NCBI GenBank assembly: GCA_964596115.1
Contig: CAZQRW010000032.1
Span: 1 to 22,022, forward strand
Origin: CAZQRW01 sp964596115
Lineage (GTDB): Bacteria; Hydrothermota; UBA3072; B12-G15
Reading direction: 5' to 3'
DNA: 22,022 bases
A program made the position numbers and the translations under genes. The notes below the pieces were generated by a model, which saw only the letters and a list, made by a program, of their open reading frames with translations, was not told the origin of the DNA and searched no databases. Below are positions 14,343-22,022 of this stretch, piece after piece (the first letter of the stretch is position 1; each line of letters opens with the position of its first letter).

Positions 14343-15289
14343 TACTAATTATTTTACTTTTCTCTGTGGAAGAGGATAGTTTTATTCCTCCATTATCACA
14401 CCCTGAATGGGTAGCAAATCCCGAGATGATTTTTTTGCTTACCAATAATTATTTCGGTTGCGAGATCGGAAAGGATCTTACTACGGTAATCGATTGTCAT
14501 AGTGATGGCTTACGTCTCTCTGGTGAATACATAACGGATTATTATTCACTTGTAAAGTTACTCTATTTTTCTCCTTCCTTCTCCGTAAATATTAATTATA
14601 TGAAAAACAACCTTATTGAAGAGGGCAATTTCAATATAGAAACTTTTTTGGGTCCTGACTTTCTTCCCTTTGAAATTAACCTGGAGGGATTGTATAGTAA
14701 TAACACTATTCAACCAGGAGGAAGTATTGCTATCTACTCCTTTGAAAGAAAAAGAATATATGGCATTAAATTTGGCAGGAAGAGAAACTATTTTCTTGGA
14801 TTTCTCTTTCAGACAGGGCCTTTCAGGACAATAGTAGGGAAGGATATTGTCAACCTTGGTATATATGCAAGGAGATGGTATTTTAAAGTAAAGTATAGTG
14901 AGGAGCTTTTCCCTCCAATAATTAATCCATTTGAAGGGCACGCCATTCGATACTGCAATGTTACTTCTTTGTCCTTATTTATTATACCTGTTTTATTTGA
15001 AGGGGGTGTTTCTAAAGATAATCCATTTTTCAGGATTAAGTCTGGTGATGTAGATATTTTTTATAATTTTAAAGAGAAGTGTCTATCAGGTACAATTAAT
15101 CTTACCAAAAATTTATACTATCTTGGGTTCAGGAGTAATATTTATGGATGGATTAATAGCGATAAAAAATATAGAGGGTCATTTAATTTTTCTGTTTATT
15201 TCTCTCGTTTAAAAATCAAACCATATATAGGTATAGAAAGGGTAATGAAAGAGAGGACTATAATTATAGGAGGACTAAGATATGAATAA
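14339..15289 (+). CDS. Uncharacterised outer-membrane beta-barrel-like protein
   Basis: 316 aa, family not recognised. A brief hydrophobic N-terminus (MILIILLFSV) could be the core of a minimal signal peptide, unusually without basic residues before it. The remainder is strand-rich with alternating aromatic and polar residues (SFSVNINYMKNN, GIKFGRKRNYFLGFLFQTG, GIYARRWYFKVKYSEELF, LYYLGFRSNIYGWI, FNFSVYFSRLKIKPYIGIERV) and ends in a strand IIIGGLRYE, which suits a 12-14-stranded barrel. It is joined to mtnA by ATGA (14339-14342) and overlaps the ComEA-like gene by 8 nt. An envelope protein within a metabolic operon is odd. It may belong functionally with the ComEA-like protein that follows, but that is a guess from position. 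Confidence 0.65.
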   Translation: MILIILLFSVEEDSFIPPLSHPEWVANPEMIFLLTNNYFGCEIGKDLTTVIDCHSDGLRLSGEYITDYYSLVKLLYFSPSFSVNINYMKNNLIEEGNFNIETFLGPDFLPFEINLEGLYSNNTIQPGGSIAIYSFERKRIYGIKFGRKRNYFLGFLFQTGPFRTIVGKDIVNLGIYARRWYFKVKYSEELFPPIINPFEGHAIRYCNVTSLSLFIIPVLFEGGVSKDNPFFRIKSGDVDIFYNFKEKCLSGTINLTKNLYYLGFRSNIYGWINSDKKYRGSFNFSVYFSRLKIKPYIGIERVMKERTIIIGGLRYE

Positions 15290-15629
15290 TATCTTTACAT
15301 CTGATGAAAGAAAGGTTATTATATTTATTATATCTCTTTTAATCGTTGGCTGTATATTGAATACAGTAGTAGGAAAACCGAAGGATTCTGAAGAAAAGAA
15401 ACTTGGGGTGAGTATTTTCCCCATTGATATTAACAGTGCCAACGAAAATATGTTAAAGGAAATACCTGGTGTGGGTAGCAAAATGGCTCAGAAAATTGTA
15501 GAGTATAGAAAGAAAAAGGGAAAATTTAACACCTTTAATGATTTATTGAGAGTTCGAGGTATTGGCAAAAAGAAACTTGAGAAAATGAGGAAATTTATAA
15601 CATTAGGAGGGGATTATGAAAATAAGTGA
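15282..15629 (+). CDS. Membrane-anchored ComEA-like helix-hairpin-helix protein
   Basis: 115 aa. One N-terminal transmembrane segment (about 12-31: VIIFIISLLIVGCILNTVVG), a short linker, then a (HhH)2 DNA-binding domain (about 48-108). The domain shows DINSANENMLKEIPGVGSKM, with the first hairpin IPGVG at about 62-66, and VRGIGKKKLEKMRKFI, with the second hairpin. ComEA-type proteins bind double-stranded DNA outside the cytoplasmic membrane and help take it up for transformation. Similar short HhH proteins also occur in bacteria not known to be competent. No ComEC or ComF is in the window. AGGAGG lies 8 nt before the ATG, inside the upstream gene. The last 14 nt overlap the acyl-CoA synthetase gene. 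Confidence 0.85.
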   Translation: MNNIFTSDERKVIIFIISLLIVGCILNTVVGKPKDSEEKKLGVSIFPIDINSANENMLKEIPGVGSKMAQKIVEYRKKKGKFNTFNDLLRVRGIGKKKLEKMRKFITLGGDYENK

Positions 15630-17286
15630 TGCAAAGACATTCAGGGATTTAGTGGACAAATTGAAGGAAAGGGGCGATAAACCTGTTTTGATGGAGAGAA
15701 GGGGTGGGAATTTTCAGAAGGTTACCTATGCTGAACTACACAGGAATGCAAAGGCCATATCAGAATATCTTCACAGGTTAGTCATAAATAAAGGAGATAG
15801 GGTTGCAATACTTTCTCATAGCAGGCTCGAATGGGGGCAGGTTTATCTTGGCGCTGTATATGGCGGCAGGACTGTCATACCTCTCGATCCTCAATTAAAT
15901 GAGGAGGAAATAGGAAATCTAATGAGAGTTTCAGAGGCGAAGGTATTGTTTACAACTGAAAAATTTATACCAAGCATAAAAAAACATTTTCCAAATATGC
16001 CGATTTTTACCCTTGATGATTCTGGTGAGACAAAATTCAGCGAGATCCTAATGAGGGGAATGGATTTTTTAGAGGAGGGCGAAACTCAAGTAGATGTCAG
16101 CCCGGACGATATTGCCTCTATAATATTTACTTCAGGGACGACGGGCATCTCAAAAGGGGTCGTACTCTCTCACTACAATTTTTTGTCTGATGCTATCCTT
16201 GCGGAGGAACTCTTAAATCTCCAGGAGGAAGATATCTTTCTTTCTGTTCTTCCTATTCACCATACATTTGAATTTACAGCGGATTTCCTCGATCCAATTG
16301 TTAGAGGAAACACAATTGTATATGCAAGAAGCCTTAAGTCGAAGGAACTTCTTGAAGATTTAAAGGATTCAAAGGCCACGATGCTTCTTGGTGTTCCCCT
16401 TCTTTTTGAAAAACTGTATACAGGTATTATGAAAAAATTAAAGATGGAAAGTGCATTGAAAAGATTTCTCATAAACTATGGAATGAAAAAGGGGAAGAGG
16501 GATGCACACAGAAACAATAATGTTCCAGTGAGAAATTTTGTTACTAATATGCTGCTTGAAAAGGCAGGTCTTTCTTCCCTGAGGGTTATGATTGCAGGTG
16601 GGGCAGCACTGAGGCCCGATGTAGAGGAAGGAATCAGGACAATGGGTATAGGCATCGTCCAGGGATATGGACTATCAGAGGCATCGCCTATTGTTACAAT
16701 TAATCCCCCCGATAGGCCAAAGGTTGGTTCTATAGGGCTTCCTATTCCTGGGATAGAAGTGAAAATATTTGAGCCAGACAGAGAGGGAATTGGAGAGATA
16801 ATAGTGAGGGGCCCCATTGTTATGAAGGGCTATTACAGGAATATAGAGGAGACAAGAAAAACCATAGTTGATGGATGGCTTCATACAGGTGATATGGGAT
16901 ATAAGGATAATGATGGTTATTTTTATATTACAGGTAGGAAAAAAAGTCTTATTGTGACCCCTGGTGGTAAGAATGTATTTCCAGAAGAGATTGAGTATAA
17001 ACTTGTATCTCAGGACCTTATTAGTGAGGCTCTTGTGTATGGTGTTTATAATGAGGAGAAGCAAGGAGAAGAAATAAAAGCCGTTATTTACCCTGAATAT
17101 GAAAATATTGATTGTCCAGAGGAAAACACAGAATGTTATGAAAATATGATAAAGGAAGTGGTTAGAGAGATAAATGATGGAAGCCCAAATTATAAGAGAA
17201 TTACACATGTGGAGATAAGGAGGGACGAGTTTATAAAAACTACGACGAGAAAAATAAAGAGATATATGTATGAAAAAAAGGAATGA
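15616..17286 (+). CDS. AMP-dependent acyl-CoA synthetase (long-chain-fatty-acid-CoA ligase-like)
   Basis: 556 aa, ANL superfamily. Activates a carboxylic acid, probably a fatty acid, to an acyl-AMP and then the CoA thioester; cytoplasmic or membrane-associated. Visible motifs are the phosphate loop TSGTTGISKG (172-181), LPIHHTFEF (212-220), YGLSEASPIV (351-360), DGWLHTGDMGY with its Asp (419-429), GRKKSLIVTPGGKNVFPEEIE (hinge, from 440), and the C-terminal catalytic lysine in TTRKIKR (K546). The C-terminal lid domain is short, as in FadD15/LC-FACS relatives that run to about 550-600 aa. TAGGAGGGG lies just upstream of the ATG. It is joined to rlmN by ATGA. The acyl specificity cannot be read from sequence; acyl-ACP synthetase is the main alternative. 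Confidence 0.9.
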   Translation: MKISDAKTFRDLVDKLKERGDKPVLMERRGGNFQKVTYAELHRNAKAISEYLHRLVINKGDRVAILSHSRLEWGQVYLGAVYGGRTVIPLDPQLNEEEIGNLMRVSEAKVLFTTEKFIPSIKKHFPNMPIFTLDDSGETKFSEILMRGMDFLEEGETQVDVSPDDIASIIFTSGTTGISKGVVLSHYNFLSDAILAEELLNLQEEDIFLSVLPIHHTFEFTADFLDPIVRGNTIVYARSLKSKELLEDLKDSKATMLLGVPLLFEKLYTGIMKKLKMESALKRFLINYGMKKGKRDAHRNNNVPVRNFVTNMLLEKAGLSSLRVMIAGGAALRPDVEEGIRTMGIGIVQGYGLSEASPIVTINPPDRPKVGSIGLPIPGIEVKIFEPDREGIGEIIVRGPIVMKGYYRNIEETRKTIVDGWLHTGDMGYKDNDGYFYITGRKKSLIVTPGGKNVFPEEIEYKLVSQDLISEALVYGVYNEEKQGEEIKAVIYPEYENIDCPEENTECYENMIKEVVREINDGSPNYKRITHVEIRRDEFIKTTTRKIKRYMYEKKE

Positions 17287-18296
17287 AGAATTTTAAATCC
17301 TTTACTCTGGAGGGTCTAAAGAACTTTTTCGCTGGTATAGGTGAAGAGGGTTTCAGAGGTGAACAGGTCTTTGAATGGATTTGGAAGAAGGGTATAAACA
17401 ATATAAATAATATGACGAATCTCTCAAAAATATTGAGAGAGAAATTAAATAATGATTTTTTTATTTCACAATTAAAGACATTAGACAGAAAAATCTCTAT
17501 GGATGGTTCGCAAAAGTTTCTGTTTGGACTTGAGGATGGTGAAAGCATAGAAAGTATGTTTATACCTATAGATGATAGGAAAACTATTTGTATATCGACA
17601 CAGGTTGGATGCGGAATGGGATGTAAATTCTGTGCCACTGGAATGATGGGATTTATAAGGAACCTTAAATTTTATGAGATAGTAGATCAGGTACTTCAAA
17701 TCCAAAAATTAACAGGTGAAAGAATAACGAACGTTGTTCTTATGGGAATGGGTGAACCGATGTTAAATCTGGATGAGGTTTTAAGGGCATTGGAAATTAT
17801 AAATAAGTACATAGGAATTGGGGCAAGGAAAATTACAGTTTCTACGGTTGGTGTTGTACCTGGAATAAAAAAAATCGCCAGCATCCCCTGTCAATATAAA
17901 CTCGCCATTTCCTTAAATTTTCCCACAGATGAGGAGAGAACCAGAATGATGCCTGTGAACAGTAAATATCCTATTAATGCTCTTATAGATGCGGCGAACC
18001 AATATTATAAAATGAAAGGCTTGAGGGTAACATTTGAGTACATTCTATTTAGGGGATTAAATGATTCTGAAGAACACGCAATAAAACTGGCAAAGATTGC
18101 CCGCAGTGTTCCCAGCAAGATAAATATCATTCCCTTTAATCCAGTGAAAGGTATTGATTTTAAAGCCCCTTCAGAGGGAGATGTTGATAGATTTTTAAAA
18201 ATTCTCTATCCCCTTGCACCTGTAGTAACAGTTCGTTGGTCTAAGGGAAGTGATATTTCAGGGGCGTGTGGTCAGCTGAGGAGTAGATCAGCGTGA
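17283..18296 (+). CDS. rlmN: Dual-specificity 23S rRNA/tRNA adenine-C2 methyltransferase RlmN
   Basis: 337 aa. Radical-SAM enzyme that methylates C2 of A2503 in 23S rRNA, and of A37 in some tRNAs. The 4Fe-4S motif CGMGCKFC gives Cys110, Cys114 and Cys117. Cys103 (KTICISTQ) and Cys329 (SGACGQLR) match the two catalytic cysteines of E. coli RlmN, one of which carries the transient methyl group. Other landmarks are the N-terminal FRGEQVFEWIW helix, VLMGMGEPMLN, KITVSTVGVVPGI, and the SLN step of the SAM site. RlmN is favoured over the resistance enzyme Cfr by the overall housekeeping context; this separation is probable, not proven. It is the last gene of the maf operon, and 110 nt separate it from the next gene. 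Confidence 0.93.
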   Translation: MKNFKSFTLEGLKNFFAGIGEEGFRGEQVFEWIWKKGINNINNMTNLSKILREKLNNDFFISQLKTLDRKISMDGSQKFLFGLEDGESIESMFIPIDDRKTICISTQVGCGMGCKFCATGMMGFIRNLKFYEIVDQVLQIQKLTGERITNVVLMGMGEPMLNLDEVLRALEIINKYIGIGARKITVSTVGVVPGIKKIASIPCQYKLAISLNFPTDEERTRMMPVNSKYPINALIDAANQYYKMKGLRVTFEYILFRGLNDSEEHAIKLAKIARSVPSKINIIPFNPVKGIDFKAPSEGDVDRFLKILYPLAPVVTVRWSKGSDISGACGQLRSRSA

Positions 18297-18406
18297 CATT
18301 TTTACTATCTTTCTTTGAGAAGAAAAATTCCCAACTCAATATCCCTGCTTCAAAGCAAATAACACACTGTAGTTAAAGGTGAAAGAATATTTATTAGGAG
18401 GTGAAA

Positions 18407-18889
18407 ATGGAGATTAAGCTTGTCGAAATTGAAAAGACAGAAGACTTGAACCTTATTCTTGGCCAGTCCCATTTTATAAAGACAATTGAGGACATCTCCG
18501 AAACGCTTGTTACTGCAGTTCCAGGTATAAAGTTTGGTCTTGCCTTCTGTGAGTCCTCAGGTCCCAGATTGATAAGACATTATGGAACGGATAGAGAACT
18601 GGAAAGACTCGCAGTAAGAAATGCAGAAAAAATAGGGGCAGGCCATTCATTCATTGTGCTATTAAAAGATACATATCCTATCAATGTTCTCCAGAGAATT
18701 AAGAATGTGGAGGAGGTGGTGAATATCTTTGCGGCTACTGCAAATCCAGCAAAGGTGATTGTACTTGAGGATGGCGAACAGAAGGGTATTATCGGCATTC
18801 TTGATGGCCTTACACCTATAGGTATTGAGGAAGAGAAAGACATCGATGAGAGAAAAAAATTCTTGAGGGATATTGGTTACAAGTTTTGA
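18407..18889 (+). CDS. Adenosine-specific kinase (DUF355/PF04008-type)
   Basis: 160 aa. The start is the ATG at 18407, with AGGAGGTG 3 nt upstream (18396-18403); an in-frame GTG at 18401 is part of that site. The whole protein matches the small family first known from archaea, for which adenosine-specific kinase activity was inferred from structure. Visible are GQSHFIKTIEDI (19-30), IKFGLAFCESSGPRLIRHYG, KIGAGHSFIVLLKDTYPINVL, FAATANPAKVIV, GIIGILDGLTP and a C-terminal RDIGYKF. It would make AMP from adenosine for salvage; biochemical proof for the bacterial members is limited as far as I know. The 110-nt gap before it shows no convincing promoter. Its stop overlaps the polA ATG by one base (TGATG). 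Confidence 0.85.
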   Translation: MEIKLVEIEKTEDLNLILGQSHFIKTIEDISETLVTAVPGIKFGLAFCESSGPRLIRHYGTDRELERLAVRNAEKIGAGHSFIVLLKDTYPINVLQRIKNVEEVVNIFAATANPAKVIVLEDGEQKGIIGILDGLTPIGIEEEKDIDERKKFLRDIGYKF

Positions 18890-21375
18890 TGGAAAAATTA
18901 CTGCTCATTGATGGTTCAAGCCTTGCGTATAGATCATTCTATGCATTTATAAATAACCCTCTTAGAAATTCGAAGGGGATGAATACATCTGGTGTATTTG
19001 GATTTGTGAGGTCTTTGAATAAGGTCTTAAAAGAAATCAAGCCAGAGTATGTGGCTGTTTCTTTTGATCTTCCAGGGCCCACCTTTAGACACAGAGAGTA
19101 TGCACCCTACAAGGCAACAAGGAAAAAGATGCCAGATGAACTTGCCCGCCAACTTCCGATTATAAGAGATGTAGTTAAAGGGTATGGGATAAGGATTGTT
19201 GAAAAGGAGGGCTTTGAGGCGGACGATATTATTCTTACAATCGCTAAAAAAGCAAGTGAAAAAGGGAAAGATGTCATCATCTTCACCTTTGATAAGGATA
19301 TTATGCAGACAGTAGACAGTAAAATAAAAATATTAAATATGCTCACTAAGGGAGAAGAGTGGTATGGGCCAGAAGAGGTTGAAGATAAATTTGGCGTCAA
19401 GCCTCGTCAGATACCAGATCTTTTAAGCCTGATCGGCGATAGTTCAGATAATATTCCTGGTGTTCCATCAATAGGGCCTAAAACGGCTGCAAAACTCATA
19501 AAAAAATATGGTTCTATTGAAGAAATATATAGACATATAATAGAGATAAAAAGTAATAAAATAAGAGAAACACTTTTGAAATTTAAAGAACAGGTAATGA
19601 TGGCAAAGGAATTGACGAACATCTCACCAATTAATATGAATATTAGTATTGAGGATTTGAAATGGGATGGTATAAAAAATGATGTGATTATAAATATCTT
19701 CAAAAAACTGGAATTCTTTTCATTAATAAGGGAATTAGGGATAGAGAATAAAGAATCATTTGAGGTAAGGACGGCAACAATTGAAGAACTGGGCCCAGAT
19801 ATATCTATAATTCGTAGGGCTACGGAAGAGGGGCCTGTGTTTTATTTTTCTGATGGAAGGAAGGTTGCTCTGATAAAGGAAGATAGTAAACTTAGAGAGA
19901 TAATAAATTCTAAAGATAACGTTGTTTTTGAAGATGCAAAGTCTTTTTTTCATAGCACAGGCATATTGTTAGAAAGAAAATTTGATGACATTTGTTTAAT
20001 GGATTACCTTATAAACCCGAATATAAGGACCCATAATATTGAGAGGATATTATTACAGGAAGAGGGGATTGTACTTGATGAAAAAGACCAAGAGTATTTT
20101 GAAAAGAAAGCATACTACACAAAGAAGATAAGGGATAGGCTTATGGACCTGATGAGAACAGAGGAACTTCTACCCGTATATAGAGAGATAGAAGTCCCTT
20201 TAATTCCTGTTCTTTTTGATATGGAAAAAACAGGTATAAAGTTCGATATTGGATTTTTGAAGGTGTTCTCTAAAAAGCTCGGTGAAGAGCTTGAACAGAT
20301 CGAGGAGCAGATTTTTGACATTGCAGGTGAAAGGTTTAATCTACGCTCTCCAAAACAATTAAGCCAAATTCTCTTTGAGAAACTTGGTCTTCCTGCCGTT
20401 AAGAAGACAAAAACAGGTTATTCTACAGATGCAGAAACATTAGCAGTCCTTTCCCAGGAATACGAGATTGCAAAGCTCCTGTTGAGTTATAGAGAACAGG
20501 ATAAATTGAAATCATCATATGCAGATGCGCTCCCAAAATTAATTGATGAAGAGACAGGCAGAATTCATTGTACATTTAATCAGACTATTGCAGCAACAGG
20601 CAGGATCACAGTGAGTGAACCGAATCTACAAACCCTTCCTATAAGGGGAGAGATTGGAAGAAAGATTAGAAAGGCATTAATTGCAGAAAGTGGCTTCCGG
20701 ATACTCTCCTGTGATTATTCACAGATTGAACTCAGAATACTGGCACATATAACAGGGGACAGGTATCTCATTGATGGATTTAGAAAGGGTAAGGATATTC
20801 ATACCCATACCGCCTCTGTAGTATTCCAGGTAGCGGAAAAGGATGTGACACCCGTTATGAGAAGGCAGGCGAAGGTAGTGAATTTTGGTCTCGTATATGG
20901 AATGAGTGCCTTTGGCCTTGCAAAGGAATTAGGTATAAGCCAGACAGAGGCATCCGTATTTATCGAGAATTATTTCAGGGATTTTGGAGGGGTGAAACAA
21001 TGGATTGACACAATCATTAATTTTGCAAAGGAAAATGGTTTTGTTCGGACATTATTTGGAAGGAAGAGAAGAATACCCGAACTTTCTTCTAAGAGAACAG
21101 AGGATTACGGCAGAAGAATTGCAATAAACACGCCCATACAGGGGACTGCAGCAGATTTGATAAAGCTTGCAATGATAGATGTATGGAGGTACTTGAAGAG
21201 AAAGAAGACAAGGATGATTCTCCAGATCCACGATGAACTCCTCTTTGAGATTTCAGAGGATGAGATAGAAGAGGTTATTCCTGAAATCAAAAAAAGAATG
21301 GAAAATATTATAAAATTGGATGTCCCGCTCATTGTTGATGCACATATAGGAAATAACTGGGCGGAAGCGCATTGA
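18889..21375 (+). CDS. polA: DNA polymerase I (5' nuclease and polymerase; degenerate proofreading domain)
   Basis: 828 aa from the ATG at 18889 (TGATG overlap with the kinase stop). Residues about 1-290 are the 5'-3' nuclease (LLIDGSSLAYRSFYAF with Asp8, EADDIILTIA, TFDKDI, GDSSDNIPGVPSIGPKTA with its HhH). Residues about 300-440 correspond to the 3'-5' exonuclease fold. The Asp-x-Glu of motif I is replaced by YFSDGRK, and the later Asp residues are not in place, so proofreading is probably lost, as in Taq. Residues about 450-828 are the polymerase: motif A DYSQIELRI (Asp609), motif B RRQAKVVNFGLVYG (Lys662, Phe666, Tyr670), motif C HDE (781-783). It fills gaps and removes RNA primers in replication and repair. 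It overlaps the biotin ligase by 4 nt (TTGA). Confidence 0.96.
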   Translation: MEKLLLIDGSSLAYRSFYAFINNPLRNSKGMNTSGVFGFVRSLNKVLKEIKPEYVAVSFDLPGPTFRHREYAPYKATRKKMPDELARQLPIIRDVVKGYGIRIVEKEGFEADDIILTIAKKASEKGKDVIIFTFDKDIMQTVDSKIKILNMLTKGEEWYGPEEVEDKFGVKPRQIPDLLSLIGDSSDNIPGVPSIGPKTAAKLIKKYGSIEEIYRHIIEIKSNKIRETLLKFKEQVMMAKELTNISPINMNISIEDLKWDGIKNDVIINIFKKLEFFSLIRELGIENKESFEVRTATIEELGPDISIIRRATEEGPVFYFSDGRKVALIKEDSKLREIINSKDNVVFEDAKSFFHSTGILLERKFDDICLMDYLINPNIRTHNIERILLQEEGIVLDEKDQEYFEKKAYYTKKIRDRLMDLMRTEELLPVYREIEVPLIPVLFDMEKTGIKFDIGFLKVFSKKLGEELEQIEEQIFDIAGERFNLRSPKQLSQILFEKLGLPAVKKTKTGYSTDAETLAVLSQEYEIAKLLLSYREQDKLKSSYADALPKLIDEETGRIHCTFNQTIAATGRITVSEPNLQTLPIRGEIGRKIRKALIAESGFRILSCDYSQIELRILAHITGDRYLIDGFRKGKDIHTHTASVVFQVAEKDVTPVMRRQAKVVNFGLVYGMSAFGLAKELGISQTEASVFIENYFRDFGGVKQWIDTIINFAKENGFVRTLFGRKRRIPELSSKRTEDYGRRIAINTPIQGTAADLIKLAMIDVWRYLKRKKTRMILQIHDELLFEISEDEIEEVIPEIKKRMENIIKLDVPLIVDAHIGNNWAEAH

Positions 21376-22022
21376 AAATTTTTAGATTTTCACAAATAGA
21401 TTCCACAAATGATTTTGCACGAAAAAATATTAATAAAATCGAAATTCCATCAATCATTATTTCTAAGGTGCAGAACAAAGGAAGGGGAAGGTTTGGGAGA
21501 ATGTGGGCATCCCCTTTAGGGGGTCTCTATTTTTCATTTGTTACAGAATGGAAGGGGCCTCCACTTCCACTTATTGTTCCACTTGCAATCTCCGATGTCC
21601 TTGCGGAGCTTGGGGTAGATGTATCCATAAGGTGGCCCAACGATATTTTTTTTCAGGGAAGAAAAGTCGGTGGTGTGCTTATAGAAGAGGTTTCCGGGAA
21701 AATGGTTATTGGGATTGGAATAAATGTAAATAATAGAGTAGAAGATTTGCCAGAGACATTAAGAGAAAGAACTATTTCCTTAATTGAGATAAGAGAGCAA
21801 AACTATAGGTTAGAAGAGATGGCATTAAAGATCTCCAAAGCGATTTTAAAATTGCGGTATAGTAAACAGGATAACATATTAAGTAAGTATCTTAAAAAAC
21901 TTGAGGGCATTGGGAAAGAATGTGAAATTCTTCAAGGGAAAAGGATTCTAAAGGGAACAATGGAAGGTGTAGATATAAATGGTAATCTAAATTTAATTGT
22001 CAATGGTAAAAAAAATATTATC
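21372..22022 (+). CDS. birA: Biotin-protein ligase (BPL/LplA/LplB family), partial at window end
   Basis: 217 codons are present, with no stop before the window ends. The frame opens with TTG at 21372, overlapping the polA stop (TTGA); no ATG is available until deep inside the catalytic domain. The protein begins directly with the catalytic core: FRFSQIDSTNDFARK (biotin site), QNKGRGRFGRMWASPLGGLYFS with the GRGRxGR nucleotide motif, IRWPNDIFFQGRKVGGVLIEE, and VIGIGINVNN. It lacks the N-terminal winged-helix DNA-binding domain of E. coli BirA, so it is the monofunctional type that biotinylates carboxylase carrier proteins without acting as a repressor. The start of the small C-terminal SH3-like domain is visible (about 185-217: GKECEILQGKRILKGTMEGV). 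The true stop lies outside the window. Confidence 0.93.
   Translation, partial: MKIFRFSQIDSTNDFARKNINKIEIPSIIISKVQNKGRGRFGRMWASPLGGLYFSFVTEWKGPPLPLIVPLAISDVLAELGVDVSIRWPNDIFFQGRKVGGVLIEEVSGKMVIGIGINVNNRVEDLPETLRERTISLIEIREQNYRLEEMALKISKAILKLRYSKQDNILSKYLKKLEGIGKECEILQGKRILKGTMEGVDINGNLNLIVNGKKNII

Noticed and set aside
16675..17208. 177-codon open frame on the minus strand inside the acyl-CoA synthetase gene
   Set aside because: The plus strand carries clear ANL-family motifs throughout. The antisense product is low-complexity with no recognisable domain and no start signal.
18297..18406. A promoter for the adenosine kinase-polA-birA run
   Set aside because: No TTGACA-like box with a suitable -10 was found in the 110-nt gap; only the ribosome-binding site is clear. 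The run may be transcribed from the maf promoter.
21503..21733. Open frame of 76 codons in another frame near the window end
   Set aside because: It is a shadow of the biotin-protein ligase, whose conserved motifs are read in the frame starting with TTG at 21372.
1..22022. CRISPR arrays, tRNA/rRNA genes, transposases, phage or defence modules
   Set aside because: No regularly spaced repeat array, no tRNA-like cloverleaf signature and no integrase, transposase or nuclease-effector signature was seen. Coding content is a chromosomal mix of efflux, envelope and housekeeping genes.

Overview
The window is A+T-rich and densely coding. It comes from a diderm (two-membrane) bacterium: it has a TolC/adaptor/RND efflux operon, a lipoprotein, several beta-barrel-like outer-membrane proteins and a secreted protein with a type IX (Por)-like C-terminal sorting domain. 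GWxTD-domain proteins plus that sorting domain suggest an FCB-group or candidate WOR-3-like (Stahlbacteria/Hydrothermae-type) lineage. This placement is an inference from gene content, with no database search behind it. No rRNA, tRNA, CRISPR array, transposase or phage gene was seen.

Layout. (1) 1-246: non-coding edge with a short heptamer repeat, an AT-rich inverted repeat and the promoter of the first operon. (2) 247-6875 (+): one efflux operon, TetR regulator > TolC-like channel > hairpin-less adaptor > RND pump > PII-like (DUF3240-type) small protein > small outer-membrane barrel. The first five genes are linked by four consecutive 4-nt ATGA overlaps. A perfect hairpin closes it. (3) 6939-8608 (-): LacI-family regulator followed by a lipoprotein gene. 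(4) 8796-10181 (+), divergent from lacI: a secreted seven-bladed beta-propeller protein with an Asp-box. Three identical copies of a LacI-type operator lie in the divergent promoter region, 102 and 51 bp apart. A 16-bp perfect hairpin follows. (5) 10304-12675 (+): two tandem GWxTD proteins with their own promoter. (6) 12766-18296 (+): Maf, MtnA, an outer-membrane-like protein, a membrane-anchored ComEA-like HhH protein, an acyl-CoA synthetase and RlmN, all overlapping. (7) 18407-22022 (+): adenosine-specific kinase, DNA polymerase I and a biotin-protein ligase that runs off the end.

A pattern runs through the window. Four genes that head a transcript (tetR, lacI, the first GWxTD gene, maf) have a consensus TTGACA/-10 promoter placed so that transcription should start at, or a few bases before, the ATG, with no Shine-Dalgarno sequence. 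Most downstream genes have strong AGGAGG-type sites. The lead genes therefore look leaderless. In the two regulator genes the presumed operator lies on the start codon itself.

The best candidates for something little described are the LacI/triple-operator/secreted-propeller/lipoprotein locus, the tandem GWxTD pair, and the RND operon that combines a hairpin-less adaptor with a PII-like protein. The rest is largely housekeeping.
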